A stretch of 64,000 bases of DNA from VRUE01 sp963812335 (GCA_963812335.1 CAWEUU010000004.1:620001-684000); one strand, 5' to 3'. Shown: positions 35,263 through 44,083, numbered from the stretch's first letter. A program made the numbers and translations. The notes: generated by a model from the letters alone, not told the origin.

Positions 35263-36750
35263 CGCGATCGAGTCGATCACGTCAGTGGCGATTACCGACT
35301 CGGAAGCGCCGATGCGGACGGCGGCTTCGCGGCCCGCGCGGGCGTGGGCGAGCACCGCGGCGCAGGCGGCCGCGAAGGGCTCGAGGCCGCGGGAGAGCAT
35401 CGCCGCGGCGATCCCGGACAGGACGTCGCCGGTGCCCGCCGTGGCCAGCGCGGGAGCGGCGAGAACGTTGACCGCGACCCGCTCGCCGTCGGTGACGATC
35501 GTGTCGTCGCCCTTGAGCACGACGATCGCCCGCGCCGCCCGTGCGGCCTCGCGGGCGGCGGCGAGTCGGTGCCTGCCGATCTCCTCCGCGTCGCGACCGA
35601 GCAGGCGACCGAGCTCGCCGGCGTGCGGGGTGAGCACGGTCGGCTCCGGGCGCACCGCGATCCGGTCGAGCTCACCGGCGAAGGCGTTGAGCCCGTCGGC
35701 GTCGAGCACCAGCGGCGCATCGATCCGGGTGAGCACGGCGCGCGCCAGCTCGACCGAGCCGGGATCGCGGCCCATGCCCGGCCCGAGCACACCGGCGGCG
35801 GCGTGCTCGAAGGCGCGCAGCAACGACTTGGCCGAACCCGGAGCGAGGCAGCCGTCGCCACCGGGACAACCGACCGACATCACCTCCAGCTGCCCGGCCT
35901 CAAAGACCGGCTCGAGGTCGGCCGGAACCGCGACGGTCGCGTAGCCCGCGCCGGCCCGGATCGCCGCCCGCGATGACATCTGCACGGCGCCCGTCAGGCC
36001 GCGCGAGCCACCGGCCACGGTCACCTGGCCGGAGCTGAACTTGGTCGAGCGGGCGCCGCGGCGGGGCGCCAGCTCCAGCACCGCGGCGTCGATCTCGCCG
36101 GCAACAGGCTCGGCGGGCGCGCCCGCGGGGATCCCGATCGGCGCGACCCGCAGCTCGCCCGTAAGCCACTTGCCCGGTGCGACCCGGTGGCCGAGCTTGG
36201 CGGCATGGAAGCTGACGGTGACCTCCGCCGTCACCGCGACGCCGGCGGCCTCGCCGCTGGAGGCGTCGATTCCCGAAGCGATGTCGCAGGCGACCACCGG
36301 TGCGCCGCAGGCCTCGATCGCGGCGATCGCCGCGCGGGCCGGCTCACGCGGCTCGCCGGCGAAGCCGGTGCCGAAGATCGCATCGACCACGGCGCCCGAG
36401 CCGGCCAGACGGGGCGCCGGCTCGCCGTCAAGCTGCTCGGCGCCGAAGCGCTCGAGGTTGGCGGCAGCGTCGCCGCTCAGCTCCGCCGCCGGCCAGAGCA
36501 ACAGGGCCTCGACGTCGAAGCCGGCCTCGGCCAGGTAGCGCGCAGCGACCAGCCCGTCGCCGGCGTTGTTGCCCTTGCCGCAGACGACCCGCACCGGGCC
36601 CTCGGGGGCCAGCGCGCCGACCGCCTCCGCCACCGCCCGCCCGGCCGCCTCCATCAGCTCCAGCGAGGACGCGCCGGCCTCCTCGATTGCCCAGGCGTCG
36701 ACCGCGCGCATCACGTCGGCGTCGAATAGCGGCCTGAGCCAGGGCTCCAT
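35242..36750 (-). CDS. nnr: Bifunctional NAD(P)HX epimerase/dehydratase
   Basis: A 502-residue fusion. The N-terminal YjeF_N epimerase domain (about 1-205) has CGKGNNAGDGLVAARYL and VACDIASGIDASSGE; the C-terminal ADP/ATP-dependent dehydratase (carbohydrate-kinase-like, about 230-495) has ADGLNAF, LTPHAGELGRLLG and ATAGTGDVLSGI. Together they repair hydrated NADH and NADPH. The protein ends in GMTPG, encoded by the arm of a foldback element, so the last residues may have been replaced by its insertion. Confidence 0.94.
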   Translation of the reverse strand: MEPWLRPLFDADVMRAVDAWAIEEAGASSLELMEAAGRAVAEAVGALAPEGPVRVVCGKGNNAGDGLVAARYLAEAGFDVEALLLWPAAELSGDAAANLERFGAEQLDGEPAPRLAGSGAVVDAIFGTGFAGEPREPARAAIAAIEACGAPVVACDIASGIDASSGEAAGVAVTAEVTVSFHAAKLGHRVAPGKWLTGELRVAPIGIPAGAPAEPVAGEIDAAVLELAPRRGARSTKFSSGQVTVAGGSRGLTGAVQMSSRAAIRAGAGYATVAVPADLEPVFEAGQLEVMSVGCPGGDGCLAPGSAKSLLRAFEHAAAGVLGPGMGRDPGSVELARAVLTRIDAPLVLDADGLNAFAGELDRIAVRPEPTVLTPHAGELGRLLGRDAEEIGRHRLAAAREAARAARAIVVLKGDDTIVTDGERVAVNVLAAPALATAGTGDVLSGIAAAMLSRGLEPFAAACAAVLAHARAGREAAVRIGASESVIATDVIDSIAAGMTPG

Positions 36751-36788
36751 AGGCGACCCAGCCTAACCCCGTTTGCGGGCCGGTAGCG

Positions 36789-38339
36789 CTACTTCAGGCC
36801 GACGATCAGCTTGGCCGTCGCCAGTTCGTCCTGGGTGGCCGAGCCGAGGGCGAGGAAGCTGATGCTCCTCAGGTACTTCTTCGCCCGCTTGAAGCCGTCG
36901 TCGCGCTTCGGGATCAGCGCGCTGGCGAGCCGCAGCGCGGCGGGGCCGTCAGCGAAGCCGCCGATCGGCGTGTCGCCCAGGGCGGCAACGGCGTCGTCGT
37001 AGGCCGGGTTTTCGGAGAGCGTCGGCGCCTTGCCCGATCCGCTGACCAGTCCGGTCAGGGTCTCCGTCACCCCGTAGCCGATCGCGATCCGGTCTTCCTT
37101 CGCGGCGACGACGAGCGGCTTGTCGCCGAGGTCTTCGCTGCGCACCGAGAAGCCGCTGTACTTGCCGCCCAGCACCGAGACGCCGGAGACGTTGACGCTG
37201 CGCAGCAATTTGACGATGTTGTCGACGGTTGCGACCGCCTGGGAGCCGTCGGTGGTCAGCACGAGGGCGCCGCCGAGGCTGCGCTCGTTGTTGCCGACGG
37301 CGAAGACGCCCGCGTCCTGCAGCGAGCCGCTCAGCTTTTCGAGGTCGATGCCGAGCTGCTTCAGGCCCTTCTTCAGCTGACCCGGAGGCACGGTGTCCGG
37401 GACGCCTTCTTCGTCGAGGCTGTCGAGCGCCTGCTTCACCTGATTGCCGAAGCCGGAGACGGCGAAGGCGACGAAGGCGTTCCCCGGCAGTTCGCCGAGC
37501 AGCTCGGAGGCGTCGCCGGTCGGCGCTTCCTGGCCGGCCAGGTCGCTGCTGAATTCGACCGTGACCTGGTCGGTCCCCGGAACGATGCTGGCCACCGCCG
37601 TCGCTTCGCTCGGGTCGATGCCGGCGTTGCGCAGAATCTGCCGCGCCTGCGGGCCGATCTGGTCGCCCGATTCCTCGAGCAGGCCGCCGACGTCGACGAA
37701 GACGTCGAGCAGGCTGCCCTCGGATGCGGCCGAGATGGCCTTTGCGAAGGTGTCTTCGGCGGCGAGCGATTCGCCGCTGTCGGAGGCGTCGACCGCCTGC
37801 TTGAAGCGGCGCTCTCCTTCGGTCGCGAGCAGGAAGTCACCGACGACGCCGACGGCGCGTTCGTCTTCGCTCCCGAGCACGTAGTCGACGCCTTCGTATG
37901 ACTTCGACTCGAGTGGTTCCTCGCTCTGCTCGGCCTGGTGGTCGATGAACTCCTGTGTCAGGTCGGCGTCGCCGGTTTCGACGATCAGATTCGCTTCGTC
38001 GGTGTCGCCGCTGTCCCAGTAGGCGGCGCCGTGCTCGCCCAGCCAGGGCTTGACTTCGCCCTCGAAGTCGACCGGTTCACCGTCGCCGGAGGCCGAGCTT
38101 TCGAGTTCTTCGACGATGAAGGCACCGAGGTCGTCGACACCGGCGATCTTCCGCGCGGCGGCGTCGGTGTTCGCCTTCAGATCGCCGGTTGGCTGCAGCA
38201 CCGCTTCGGCGAAGATCGGCACCCCGGCGGGCGCCAGCTCGGCGACCTTGGAACCCGAGGAGTCGTCGCTGCCGCAGCCGGCGGCAACGGTGGTCGCTGC
38301 GGCCAGCGCGAGCGCCGCGAGTAGAGGACGGATCGTCAT
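36789..38339 (-). CDS. DUF3352-like lipoprotein
   Basis: A 516-residue exported protein with signal MTIRPLLAALALAAATTVA and lipobox VAAGC, then SDDSSGS spacer. The body resembles the actinobacterial DUF3352 family: LAPAGVPIFAEAVLQP opening, VKPWLGEHGAAYW, repeated anti-parallel segments and a C-terminal SISFLALGSATQDELATAKLIVGLK. Function is unknown; the lipid anchor places it on the outer face of the membrane. It lies alone between glmS and nnr with gaps of about 35 bases on each side, all on the minus strand. Confidence 0.8.
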   Translation of the reverse strand: MTIRPLLAALALAAATTVAAGCGSDDSSGSKVAELAPAGVPIFAEAVLQPTGDLKANTDAAARKIAGVDDLGAFIVEELESSASGDGEPVDFEGEVKPWLGEHGAAYWDSGDTDEANLIVETGDADLTQEFIDHQAEQSEEPLESKSYEGVDYVLGSEDERAVGVVGDFLLATEGERRFKQAVDASDSGESLAAEDTFAKAISAASEGSLLDVFVDVGGLLEESGDQIGPQARQILRNAGIDPSEATAVASIVPGTDQVTVEFSSDLAGQEAPTGDASELLGELPGNAFVAFAVSGFGNQVKQALDSLDEEGVPDTVPPGQLKKGLKQLGIDLEKLSGSLQDAGVFAVGNNERSLGGALVLTTDGSQAVATVDNIVKLLRSVNVSGVSVLGGKYSGFSVRSEDLGDKPLVVAAKEDRIAIGYGVTETLTGLVSGSGKAPTLSENPAYDDAVAALGDTPIGGFADGPAALRLASALIPKRDDGFKRAKKYLRSISFLALGSATQDELATAKLIVGLK

Positions 38340-38373
38340 GCGGCGGGCATCCTACCCGTACGCGCCCTCACGT

Positions 38374-40227
38374 CTACTCGACGGTGACGGTCTTTGCCAG
38401 GTTTCGCGGCTGATCGACGTTGAGGCCGCGGGCGCGGGCGATGTCGTAGGCGAGCAGCTGCAGCGGCAGGATCGCCAGGATCGGCTGCAGGATCCAATCG
38501 CTCGCGGCCACCTCGATCGTCTCCTCAGAGACCTCGGCGGCGCGCTCGTCGCCAGCGGTGACAATCGCGATCGTCTCGGCGCCGCGCGCCCGCACCTCTT
38601 CGACGTTGGAGAGGACCTTGTCGAGCACGGGGCTGTCGGTGGCCACGCAGACCACCGGCGTCGACTCGTCGAGCAGGGCGATCGGGCCGTGCTTCATCTC
38701 CCCCGCGGCATAGGCGTCGGTCGGCACGTAGGAGATCTCCTTCAGCTTCAGCGCCCCCTCGAGGCAGACCGGCAGGCCGATGTGGCGGCCCAGGTAGAGG
38801 AAGAACTGCTGCTCGGAGTGCAGCGAGGAGATCTCGCGCACGCTGTCCTCACAGGAGCCCAGCGTCGCTTCGATCTTCGAGGGCAGCATCTTCATCTCGG
38901 CGACCAGCGCGCTGAGCTGCTCGACCGACAACGTCCCACGCAACTCGGCAAGGCGCAGCCCGAGCAGGTACATCGCCGCCACCTGGGCGACGAAGGTCTT
39001 GGTCGCGGCGACGCTGACCTCGGGCCCGGCACGGGTGTAGAGGACGGAGTCGGCGTCGCGGGTCGCCTGGCTGCCCATCACGTTGGTGATCGCCAGCACC
39101 CTGGCGCCGCGCTCGCGCGCCAGCCGCATCGCCGCCAACGTGTCGGCGGTTTCGCCCGACTGCGTGATCCCGATAACCAGATCGCCCTCGCCGACGACCG
39201 GGTTGCGGTAGCGGTACTCGGAGGCGATGTCCATCTCGACCGGCACCCGCGCCCACTGTTCGATCGCATAGCGACCGACGAGGCCGGCGTGGTAGGAGGT
39301 GCCGCAGGCGACGATCACGATCCGCCGCAGGCCGCGCAGGAACTCGTCGTCCAGCTCCAGCTCGGAGAGGTCGACGCCGTCGTCGCCGGGGAGCCGGTCG
39401 GCGATCGTCTCCGCGACCGCCTCTGGCTGTTCGTGGATCTCCTTCAGCATGAAGGTCTCATAGCCGTCCTTCTCCGCCGCCGCCGCGTCCCAGGTGATCT
39501 CTTCGGCGCCGCGCTCGACCGCCTCACCCGCGGCGTCGACAATCCGCACGCCGCCGGCGTCGATCGTCACCACCTCGTCGTTTTCAATCGCCACCGCGTG
39601 GCGGGTCTCGGCGAGGAAGGCGGGGATCGCCGAAGCGAAGAAGGTCTCGCCCTCCCCCACGCCGACCACCAGCGGGCACTCCTTGCGGGCGCCGACGAGC
39701 ACGCCCGGCTCGTCGGCGTGCATCGCGACGAAGGAGTAGTGGCCGCGCAGCTGCTCGAAGGCGGCCCGCACGGCGGCAGCCAGGTCGCCGTCGTAGCTGC
39801 GCTCGATCAGGTGGGCGACGATCTCGGCGTCGGTCTCGGAGCTGAAGCTGTGCCCTTCCGCGGCCAGCTCCTGGCGCAGGCCGGCGTGGTTCTCGACGAT
39901 GCCGTTGAGCACGATGTGGATCCGGTCCGAGCAGTCCCCGTGCGGGTGGGCGTTCTCCTCGGTGACTCGGCCATGCGTGGCCCAGCGGGTGTGGGCGACG
40001 CCGGTTGTCGCCGGGGGCGTCGCGACGGCGACCCCGCCGCCATCGGCCCCCTCGATCGCCGCCCGCAGGTTGCCGAGGTTGCCGACCGCGCGCACGCTCT
40101 CGACCCGGCCGTCCTCGATCACCGAGACGCCTGCCGAGTCATAGCCGCGGTACTCGAGCTTCTCCAGGCCGGCGACGAGGAGATCGCGGCAGGGCCTAGC
40201 CCCGACATATCCGACGATTCCGCACAT
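38374..40227 (-). CDS. glmS: Glutamine-fructose-6-phosphate aminotransferase
   Basis: A 617-residue enzyme with catalytic Cys2 (MCGIVGYVG) in the glutaminase domain, RWATHGRVTEENAHPH, then two SIS domains (GTSYHAGLVGRYAIE, SQSGETADTLAAMR). The C-terminus RNLAKTVTVE is canonical. It makes glucosamine-6-phosphate for cell-wall synthesis. It is followed on the transcript by the lipoprotein gene and preceded, 32 bases away, by glmM, which uses its product. No glmS ribozyme is seen upstream. Confidence 0.97.
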   Translation of the reverse strand: MCGIVGYVGARPCRDLLVAGLEKLEYRGYDSAGVSVIEDGRVESVRAVGNLGNLRAAIEGADGGGVAVATPPATTGVAHTRWATHGRVTEENAHPHGDCSDRIHIVLNGIVENHAGLRQELAAEGHSFSSETDAEIVAHLIERSYDGDLAAAVRAAFEQLRGHYSFVAMHADEPGVLVGARKECPLVVGVGEGETFFASAIPAFLAETRHAVAIENDEVVTIDAGGVRIVDAAGEAVERGAEEITWDAAAAEKDGYETFMLKEIHEQPEAVAETIADRLPGDDGVDLSELELDDEFLRGLRRIVIVACGTSYHAGLVGRYAIEQWARVPVEMDIASEYRYRNPVVGEGDLVIGITQSGETADTLAAMRLARERGARVLAITNVMGSQATRDADSVLYTRAGPEVSVAATKTFVAQVAAMYLLGLRLAELRGTLSVEQLSALVAEMKMLPSKIEATLGSCEDSVREISSLHSEQQFFLYLGRHIGLPVCLEGALKLKEISYVPTDAYAAGEMKHGPIALLDESTPVVCVATDSPVLDKVLSNVEEVRARGAETIAIVTAGDERAAEVSEETIEVAASDWILQPILAILPLQLLAYDIARARGLNVDQPRNLAKTVTVE

Positions 40228-40259
40228 AGAAGGCCGTCAAGGGTAGACGGTGGCCCGGC

Positions 40260-41573
40260 TCAGCCCAGCTCCTGGCGCACAAGCTCGGTGAGGCGCTTGC
40301 AGACCGCGTCGGCCTCCTCGGCGCTCGGCGCCTCGACCATCACGCGCACCAGCGGCTCGGTCCCGGAGGGGCGCAGCAGGACGCGGCCGCGGCCCTCGAG
40401 CTCGGCGCTCTCGCGCTCGACCGCTTCCCAGACGGCGCCGGCGCCGGCGATCGCCTCGCGGTCGGCTACCTCGACGTTGACCAGCGTCTGCGGCAGCTTC
40501 TCCATCGTCTCGGCAGCGCCGAGGTCGCGCCCGTTCAGCTCGCGCATCGTCATCAGCGCCGCGGCGATCCCATCCCCGGTTGCGGCGAAGCCCATGTCGA
40601 TGATGTGGCCCGACTGCTCGCCGCCGAGCACCCAGCCGCGCTCGCGAAGCTCGTCGAGCACGTAGCGGTCGCCGACCTTGGCCACGGCGACCTCGATCGT
40701 CGCCGCCTCCATCGCCTTGTGAAAGCCGTAGTTGCTCATCACGGTTACGGCGACGCCGCCGCCGAGCTCGCCGCGTGCCGCCATGCCCCTGGCAAGCAGC
40801 GCGATCAGCTCGTCGCCGTCGTGGGCGCGGCCCTCGCCGTCGACCGCCAGCACCCGGTCGCCGTCGCCGTCGAAGGCGAAGCCGATCGCGGCGCCGCAGG
40901 CACGCACGTGGGCGGCGATATTGTCCAGGTGGGTCGAGCCGCAGCCGTCGTTGATGTTGCGGCCGTCGGGCTCGATCCCGACCGCCTCGACCTCGGCACC
41001 GAGACGCTCGAAGATCGCCGGCGCGACGCGATGGGTGGCGCCGTTGGCGCAGTCGAGCGCGACCCTGACCCCGGAGAGATCGAGTGGGAACGCCGCCTGC
41101 AGCGCCCGCAGGTAGTCCTCTTCGCCGCCGCTCAGCTCGCCCACGTGGCCGAAGCCCGCCGGTGCGGCGGGAGCTTGGATCAGAGCCTCGATCTCGGCCT
41201 CGGCGGCGTCGGGCAGCTTGGTCCCATCGCGGCTGAAGAACTTGATCCCATTGTCCCCGTAGGGGTTATGCGAGGCGGAGACGACAACGGCCAGGTCGAG
41301 GCCGAGCTTGCGCACGAGCACGGCGGCGGCGGGCGTCGGCAGCACGCCGCCGAGCAGCGCCTCGCCGCCGGCCTCGGCAACCCCGGCGGCCAGGGCCGCT
41401 TCGAGCATCGGCCCCGACTCGCGCGTATCGCGCACGATCAGCACCTGCGGCCGCTCGGCCCCCAATGAAGTCGTCGCGGCCCGACCGAGCGAGAGCGCCA
41501 ACTCAGCGCTGAGGAACGTCCCAGCCTCCCCTCGGACCCCGTCGGTTCCGAAGAGCTTGCGCTCCAGAGTCAA
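40260..41573 (-). CDS. glmM: Phosphoglucosamine mutase
   Basis: A 437-residue phosphohexomutase. The phosphoserine is Ser101 in VVSASHNPYGDNGIKFF, the metal loop is DGDGDR, and the phosphate-binding loop RPSGTEPLVRVM is near the C-terminus. The N-terminal KLFGTDGVRGEAG identifies GlmM specifically. It converts glucosamine-6-phosphate to glucosamine-1-phosphate. It lies 10 bases after rpsI, giving the common actinobacterial order rplM-rpsI-glmM(-glmS). Confidence 0.96.
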   Translation of the reverse strand: MTLERKLFGTDGVRGEAGTFLSAELALSLGRAATTSLGAERPQVLIVRDTRESGPMLEAALAAGVAEAGGEALLGGVLPTPAAAVLVRKLGLDLAVVVSASHNPYGDNGIKFFSRDGTKLPDAAEAEIEALIQAPAAPAGFGHVGELSGGEEDYLRALQAAFPLDLSGVRVALDCANGATHRVAPAIFERLGAEVEAVGIEPDGRNINDGCGSTHLDNIAAHVRACGAAIGFAFDGDGDRVLAVDGEGRAHDGDELIALLARGMAARGELGGGVAVTVMSNYGFHKAMEAATIEVAVAKVGDRYVLDELRERGWVLGGEQSGHIIDMGFAATGDGIAAALMTMRELNGRDLGAAETMEKLPQTLVNVEVADREAIAGAGAVWEAVERESAELEGRGRVLLRPSGTEPLVRVMVEAPSAEEADAVCKRLTELVRQELG

Positions 41574-41583
41574 ATCGGCAACC

Positions 41584-42387
41584 TCAGCGCTTTGAGAACT
41601 GCGGGCGCTTTCTGGCCTTCTTCAAGCCAGCCTTGCGGCGCTCCTTGGCACGCGCGTCGCGCGTCAGGAAGCCGCGCCGCTTGAGCTCGCCGCGCAGCTC
41701 CGAGTCGACCTCGATCAGGGCCCGGGCGATGCCGTGGCGAACCGCGCCAGCTTGGCCGCTGATGCCGCCGCCGTGGACCCGGACGCGGACGTCGACGCTG
41801 CTCTCGTAGCCGGTGATCGCCAGCGGTTGCACGGCCGTCGTGCGGTGCAGCGGGCGGGGGAAGAATTCCTCGATTGGGCGACCGTTGATCGTGACCTTGC
41901 CACTGCCGGGAAGCAGGGTGACGCGGGCGATCGCGTTCTTGCGTTTGCCGGTGGCCAGGTAGCGCGAGTCGCCCTCCATCTTGGCCGGTGCGCGACTGGC
42001 CGCCTGCTCCTCGTCGGAGTCGGAGGTGAGCGCCGCTTCGCGCTTCGCCTTCTCCTCTTCTTCGGCCTCCTTGCGCGCCTGCTCCTCGGCGCTCAGCGGC
42101 CGCTCCTCCGGCTCGACCGCGATCGGCTCGAGGTCGGCGCCGGGAATGACGTCTTTCTTCTTCTCAGCCACTTCCTCTTCAGGGGACTCCTCAACCTCGG
42201 GCTCCGTGTCCCCGGCGTCGGCCTCCGGCGCGTCTGCCGCGGGTGGCGTGGGGGTGGGCACCTCGTCCGTAGCCTGCGAGGAGGAGGAGGTGTCCTCCCC
42301 CGCGACAGGACCCGCGGCCTGAGGCTCCTCGTCCTGAGCAGGAGTCTCCTCTTCCGAAGTCTCCTGATCCTGCGGCTCGTCTATCAC
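41584..42387 (-). CDS. rpsI: Ribosomal protein S9 with a long acidic N-terminal extension
   Basis: The C-terminal 126 residues (from SRYLATGKRKNAIARV at about 141) are ordinary S9, ending RKARKRPQFSKR-type with KKARKRPQFSKR. They are preceded by about 138 residues rich in Glu, Asp, Ser, Pro and Ala, with no predicted fold and a charged helix EEQARKEAEEEEKAKREAA. Bacterial S9 is usually about 130-170 residues. The GTG at 42387 overlaps the rplM stop as GTGA; no other in-frame standard start lies near the core except deep in the extension. Residues about 24-50 are encoded by a foldback repeat. Confidence 0.9.
   Translation of the reverse strand: MIDEPQDQETSEEETPAQDEEPQAAGPVAGEDTSSSSQATDEVPTPTPPAADAPEADAGDTEPEVEESPEEEVAEKKKDVIPGADLEPIAVEPEERPLSAEEQARKEAEEEEKAKREAALTSDSDEEQAASRAPAKMEGDSRYLATGKRKNAIARVTLLPGSGKVTINGRPIEEFFPRPLHRTTAVQPLAITGYESSVDVRVRVHGGGISGQAGAVRHGIARALIEVDSELRGELKRRGFLTRDARAKERRKAGLKKARKRPQFSKR
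42238..42317. repeat. Second, shorter copy of the foldback element, inside rpsI extension
   Basis: The outer arms CCGCGGGTGGCG (42238-42249) and CGCGACAGGACCCGCGG (42301-42317) match the ends of the element at 25749-25890; CCCCGCGACAGGACCCGCGG is identical in both over 20 bases. The inner arms are diverged but still largely complementary (GGGGGTGGGCACCTC against GGTGTCCTCCCCC region). The middle is short and purine-rich. The element is read in a different frame from the glycosyltransferase copy (AAGPVAGED here, PRVLSRGG there). Confidence 0.7.
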
Positions 42388-42815
42388 TTGGTCTCCATCG
42401 GCTGTGGTTTCTGCGCCGCGTGCGGGTGATCCGGCCCGGCGTAGACCTTGAGCTTGGTCAACTGCTTGCGGGCGAGGCGGTTGCGGGGAAGCATCCCCTT
42501 CACCGCCTTGCGGATCACCTCCTCCGGACGGCGGTCGAGCATCTCGGCCAGGCTGCGGGACTTGATCCCGCCCGGGTAGCCGCTGTGGCGCCAATAGCGC
42601 TTCTGCTCCATCTTGTTGCCCGTCACCCGGATCTTCTCTGCGTTGACGACGACGACGAAGTCGCCGGTGTCGACGTGCGGGGTGTACTCGGGCTTGCGCT
42701 TGCCGCGCAGCGCGTCGGCGATGCGGGTAGCCAGGCGGCCCAGGGTCTGCCCTTCGGCGTCGACGATCAGCCAGTCTCGCTGGCGCTCGGTTGCGGTTGC
42801 GACGTAGGTCTTCAT
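42384..42815 (-). CDS. rplM: Ribosomal protein L13
   Basis: A 143-residue L13 of normal length: MKTYVATATERQRDWLIVDA, the central VNAEKIRVTGNKMEQKRYWRHSGYPGGIKS and MLPRNRLARKQLTKLKVYAG. It heads the rplM-rpsI-glmM-glmS run and is divergent from the riboswitch-controlled M23 gene. Its stop overlaps the rpsI start. Confidence 0.97.
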   Translation of the reverse strand: MKTYVATATERQRDWLIVDAEGQTLGRLATRIADALRGKRKPEYTPHVDTGDFVVVVNAEKIRVTGNKMEQKRYWRHSGYPGGIKSRSLAEMLDRRPEEVIRKAVKGMLPRNRLARKQLTKLKVYAGPDHPHAAQKPQPMETK

Positions 42816-42850
42816 CAGAGAAAAGCCGCGGGGAGGCCCCAGCGGCCTCG
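42816..42850 (-). promoter_or_regulatory. GC-rich hairpin in the rplM leader
   Basis: Directly before the rplM ATG the minus strand carries a short hairpin: GCCGC (42842-42846 read on the minus strand) pairing with GCGGC near 42825-42829, with GGCC/GGCC-like inner pairing. Ribosomal protein leaders often hold such stems for autoregulation, but no specific L13 leader motif was confirmed, so this is only a noted structure. Confidence 0.3.
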
Positions 42851-42924
42851 GGATGATAGCCGTCAGGCGGAGTTGACGCAGACGCCACCCGACCTGCCGG
42901 GATGCGGTCTATACTGCCGCGCCA

Positions 42925-43079
42925 TCCATAGCCGAATCGCGTCCGCCCAGCGGACGGGAGCGGAGGAACCGCAGGGACTCTTGCAGGTCCCGGGGGCGAA
43001 TCGGACGAAGATCGGTCCGTAGCGCATCTCTTTCAGCGCGAGCCCGACAGCTAACTCCGCAGGCGAACGAAAGAGAGGG
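42925..43079 (+). ncRNA. c-di-AMP (ydaO-yuaA) riboswitch
   Basis: The intergenic region upstream of the M23 peptidase gene contains the conserved blocks of the ydaO-yuaA class in order: GGGAGCGGAGGAACCGC (42957-42973), GGGGGCGAATCGGACGAAG (42992-43010), and GAGCCCGACAGCTAACTCCGC then AGGCG (43040-43065), with a closing GAGAGGG. Helices P1 (CCGCCCAGCGG region) and the long arm are plausible. A TATACT box at 42910-42915 may be the -10 element. In actinobacteria this riboswitch controls cell-wall hydrolases; binding of c-di-AMP normally turns expression off. The ribosome-binding site (GAGAGG) lies at its 3' edge. Confidence 0.88.
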
Positions 43080-43084
43080 TACGG

Positions 43085-44083
43085 GTGTCACCTAGCGGCA
43101 CTGGCGTCAGGTTCCGGCTTGGCGGGTGGATATCGGTCTTCGCAGCGGCGGCCTGGTTGGCCTGCCTGGCGGCGCCTGCCCACGCCCTGACCGGCGGCGC
43201 GCCCACTCCCAGCGGCAGCGCCCCACCGCCGCCGAGCCGCAGCGGCTCCCCCGATCCCGCGCCGACGGCGGGCGCCCTGCGCCTGCTCTCGGCCAAGACC
43301 TGGCCGCGCAAGAGCTTCTACTACGGCGTCCGCAGCCCGCGTCTGCGCTACGAAATCGGCAGCGACATGCCCAGCAACGATCTGCGCATCGACGTCGTCG
43401 ACGCCGACGGCGTCGTCGTCAAGAGCTTCTTTCGCAACGACCTCGCCCCCGAGACGCCCGACAGCGTGCGCTGGGACGGCACGGCGGGCGCCGGCAAGCC
43501 GGCGCCGAACGGCCGCTACTCATTCCGCATCGTGCCCCAGGCCGGCGGCCGGGTCGCCAGGCAGGCCTTCCGGCGGTCTGTCCGCCGCGCCCTGCGACGC
43601 AGCGGGCGCCGCGCCGCCTCGGCTTCCCAGCAGCGGCTAAGCCTCAGCTTCAAGCTCTTCGACTACGCCTTCCCGATCCTTGGCCCGCACAACTACGGCC
43701 AGGGCGCCGCACGCTTCGGCGCCGGGCGCTCCGGCCACTCGCACCAGGGCCAGGACGTGATGGCCAGGTGCGGCACGCCGCTGGTCGCCGCGCGCGGCGG
43801 CCGCGTCCGCTACTCGGGCTTCCAGGGCGCGGCGGGCAACTATGTCGTCATCGACGGCAAGGGAACCGGCTACGACACCGCCTACATGCACCTGCTGCGG
43901 CCCTCGGCCCTTAAAGCGGGGATGGCGGTCCGCACCGGCCAGCCGATCGGCGTCGTCGGCAGCACCGGCTCCTCGACCGCCTGCCACCTGCACTTCGAGC
44001 TCTGGACCACGCCCGGCTGGTATGAGGGCGGCAGCCCGGTCAACCCGCTCGGCCTGCTCAGGAAGTGGGACCGCTACAGCTGA
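43085..44083 (+). CDS. Secreted M23 (LytM-type) peptidase with FlgD-like Ig domain
   Basis: A 332-residue exported protein: signal peptide (about 1-34, ending APAHA), a Pro/Ser linker, an FlgD-like beta domain (about 75-145, LRYEIGSDMPSNDLRIDVVD to WDGTAGAGKPAPNGRYSFRI) and a C-terminal LytM peptidase. Zinc ligands are His220-xxx-Asp224 (SHQGQD) and His303 in CHLHFELW, with His301 as catalytic histidine. It should cleave peptidoglycan cross-bridges outside the membrane. The GTG start follows the c-di-AMP riboswitch by a few bases, tying wall hydrolysis to c-di-AMP levels. Confidence 0.92.
   Translation: MSPSGTGVRFRLGGWISVFAAAAWLACLAAPAHALTGGAPTPSGSAPPPPSRSGSPDPAPTAGALRLLSAKTWPRKSFYYGVRSPRLRYEIGSDMPSNDLRIDVVDADGVVVKSFFRNDLAPETPDSVRWDGTAGAGKPAPNGRYSFRIVPQAGGRVARQAFRRSVRRALRRSGRRAASASQQRLSLSFKLFDYAFPILGPHNYGQGAARFGAGRSGHSHQGQDVMARCGTPLVAARGGRVRYSGFQGAAGNYVVIDGKGTGYDTAYMHLLRPSALKAGMAVRTGQPIGVVGSTGSSTACHLHFELWTTPGWYEGGSPVNPLGLLRKWDRYS

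Noticed and set aside
38340..38373. A short intergenic gap after glmS as a transcription terminator
   Set aside because: No stable hairpin followed by T-rich tract is visible.
41584..42888. A single 434-codon frame interpreted as an L13-S9 fusion
   Set aside because: The first part of that frame is a shadow of rplM, which ends in another frame at 42384; S9 starts at GTG 42387 with a GTGA overlap.
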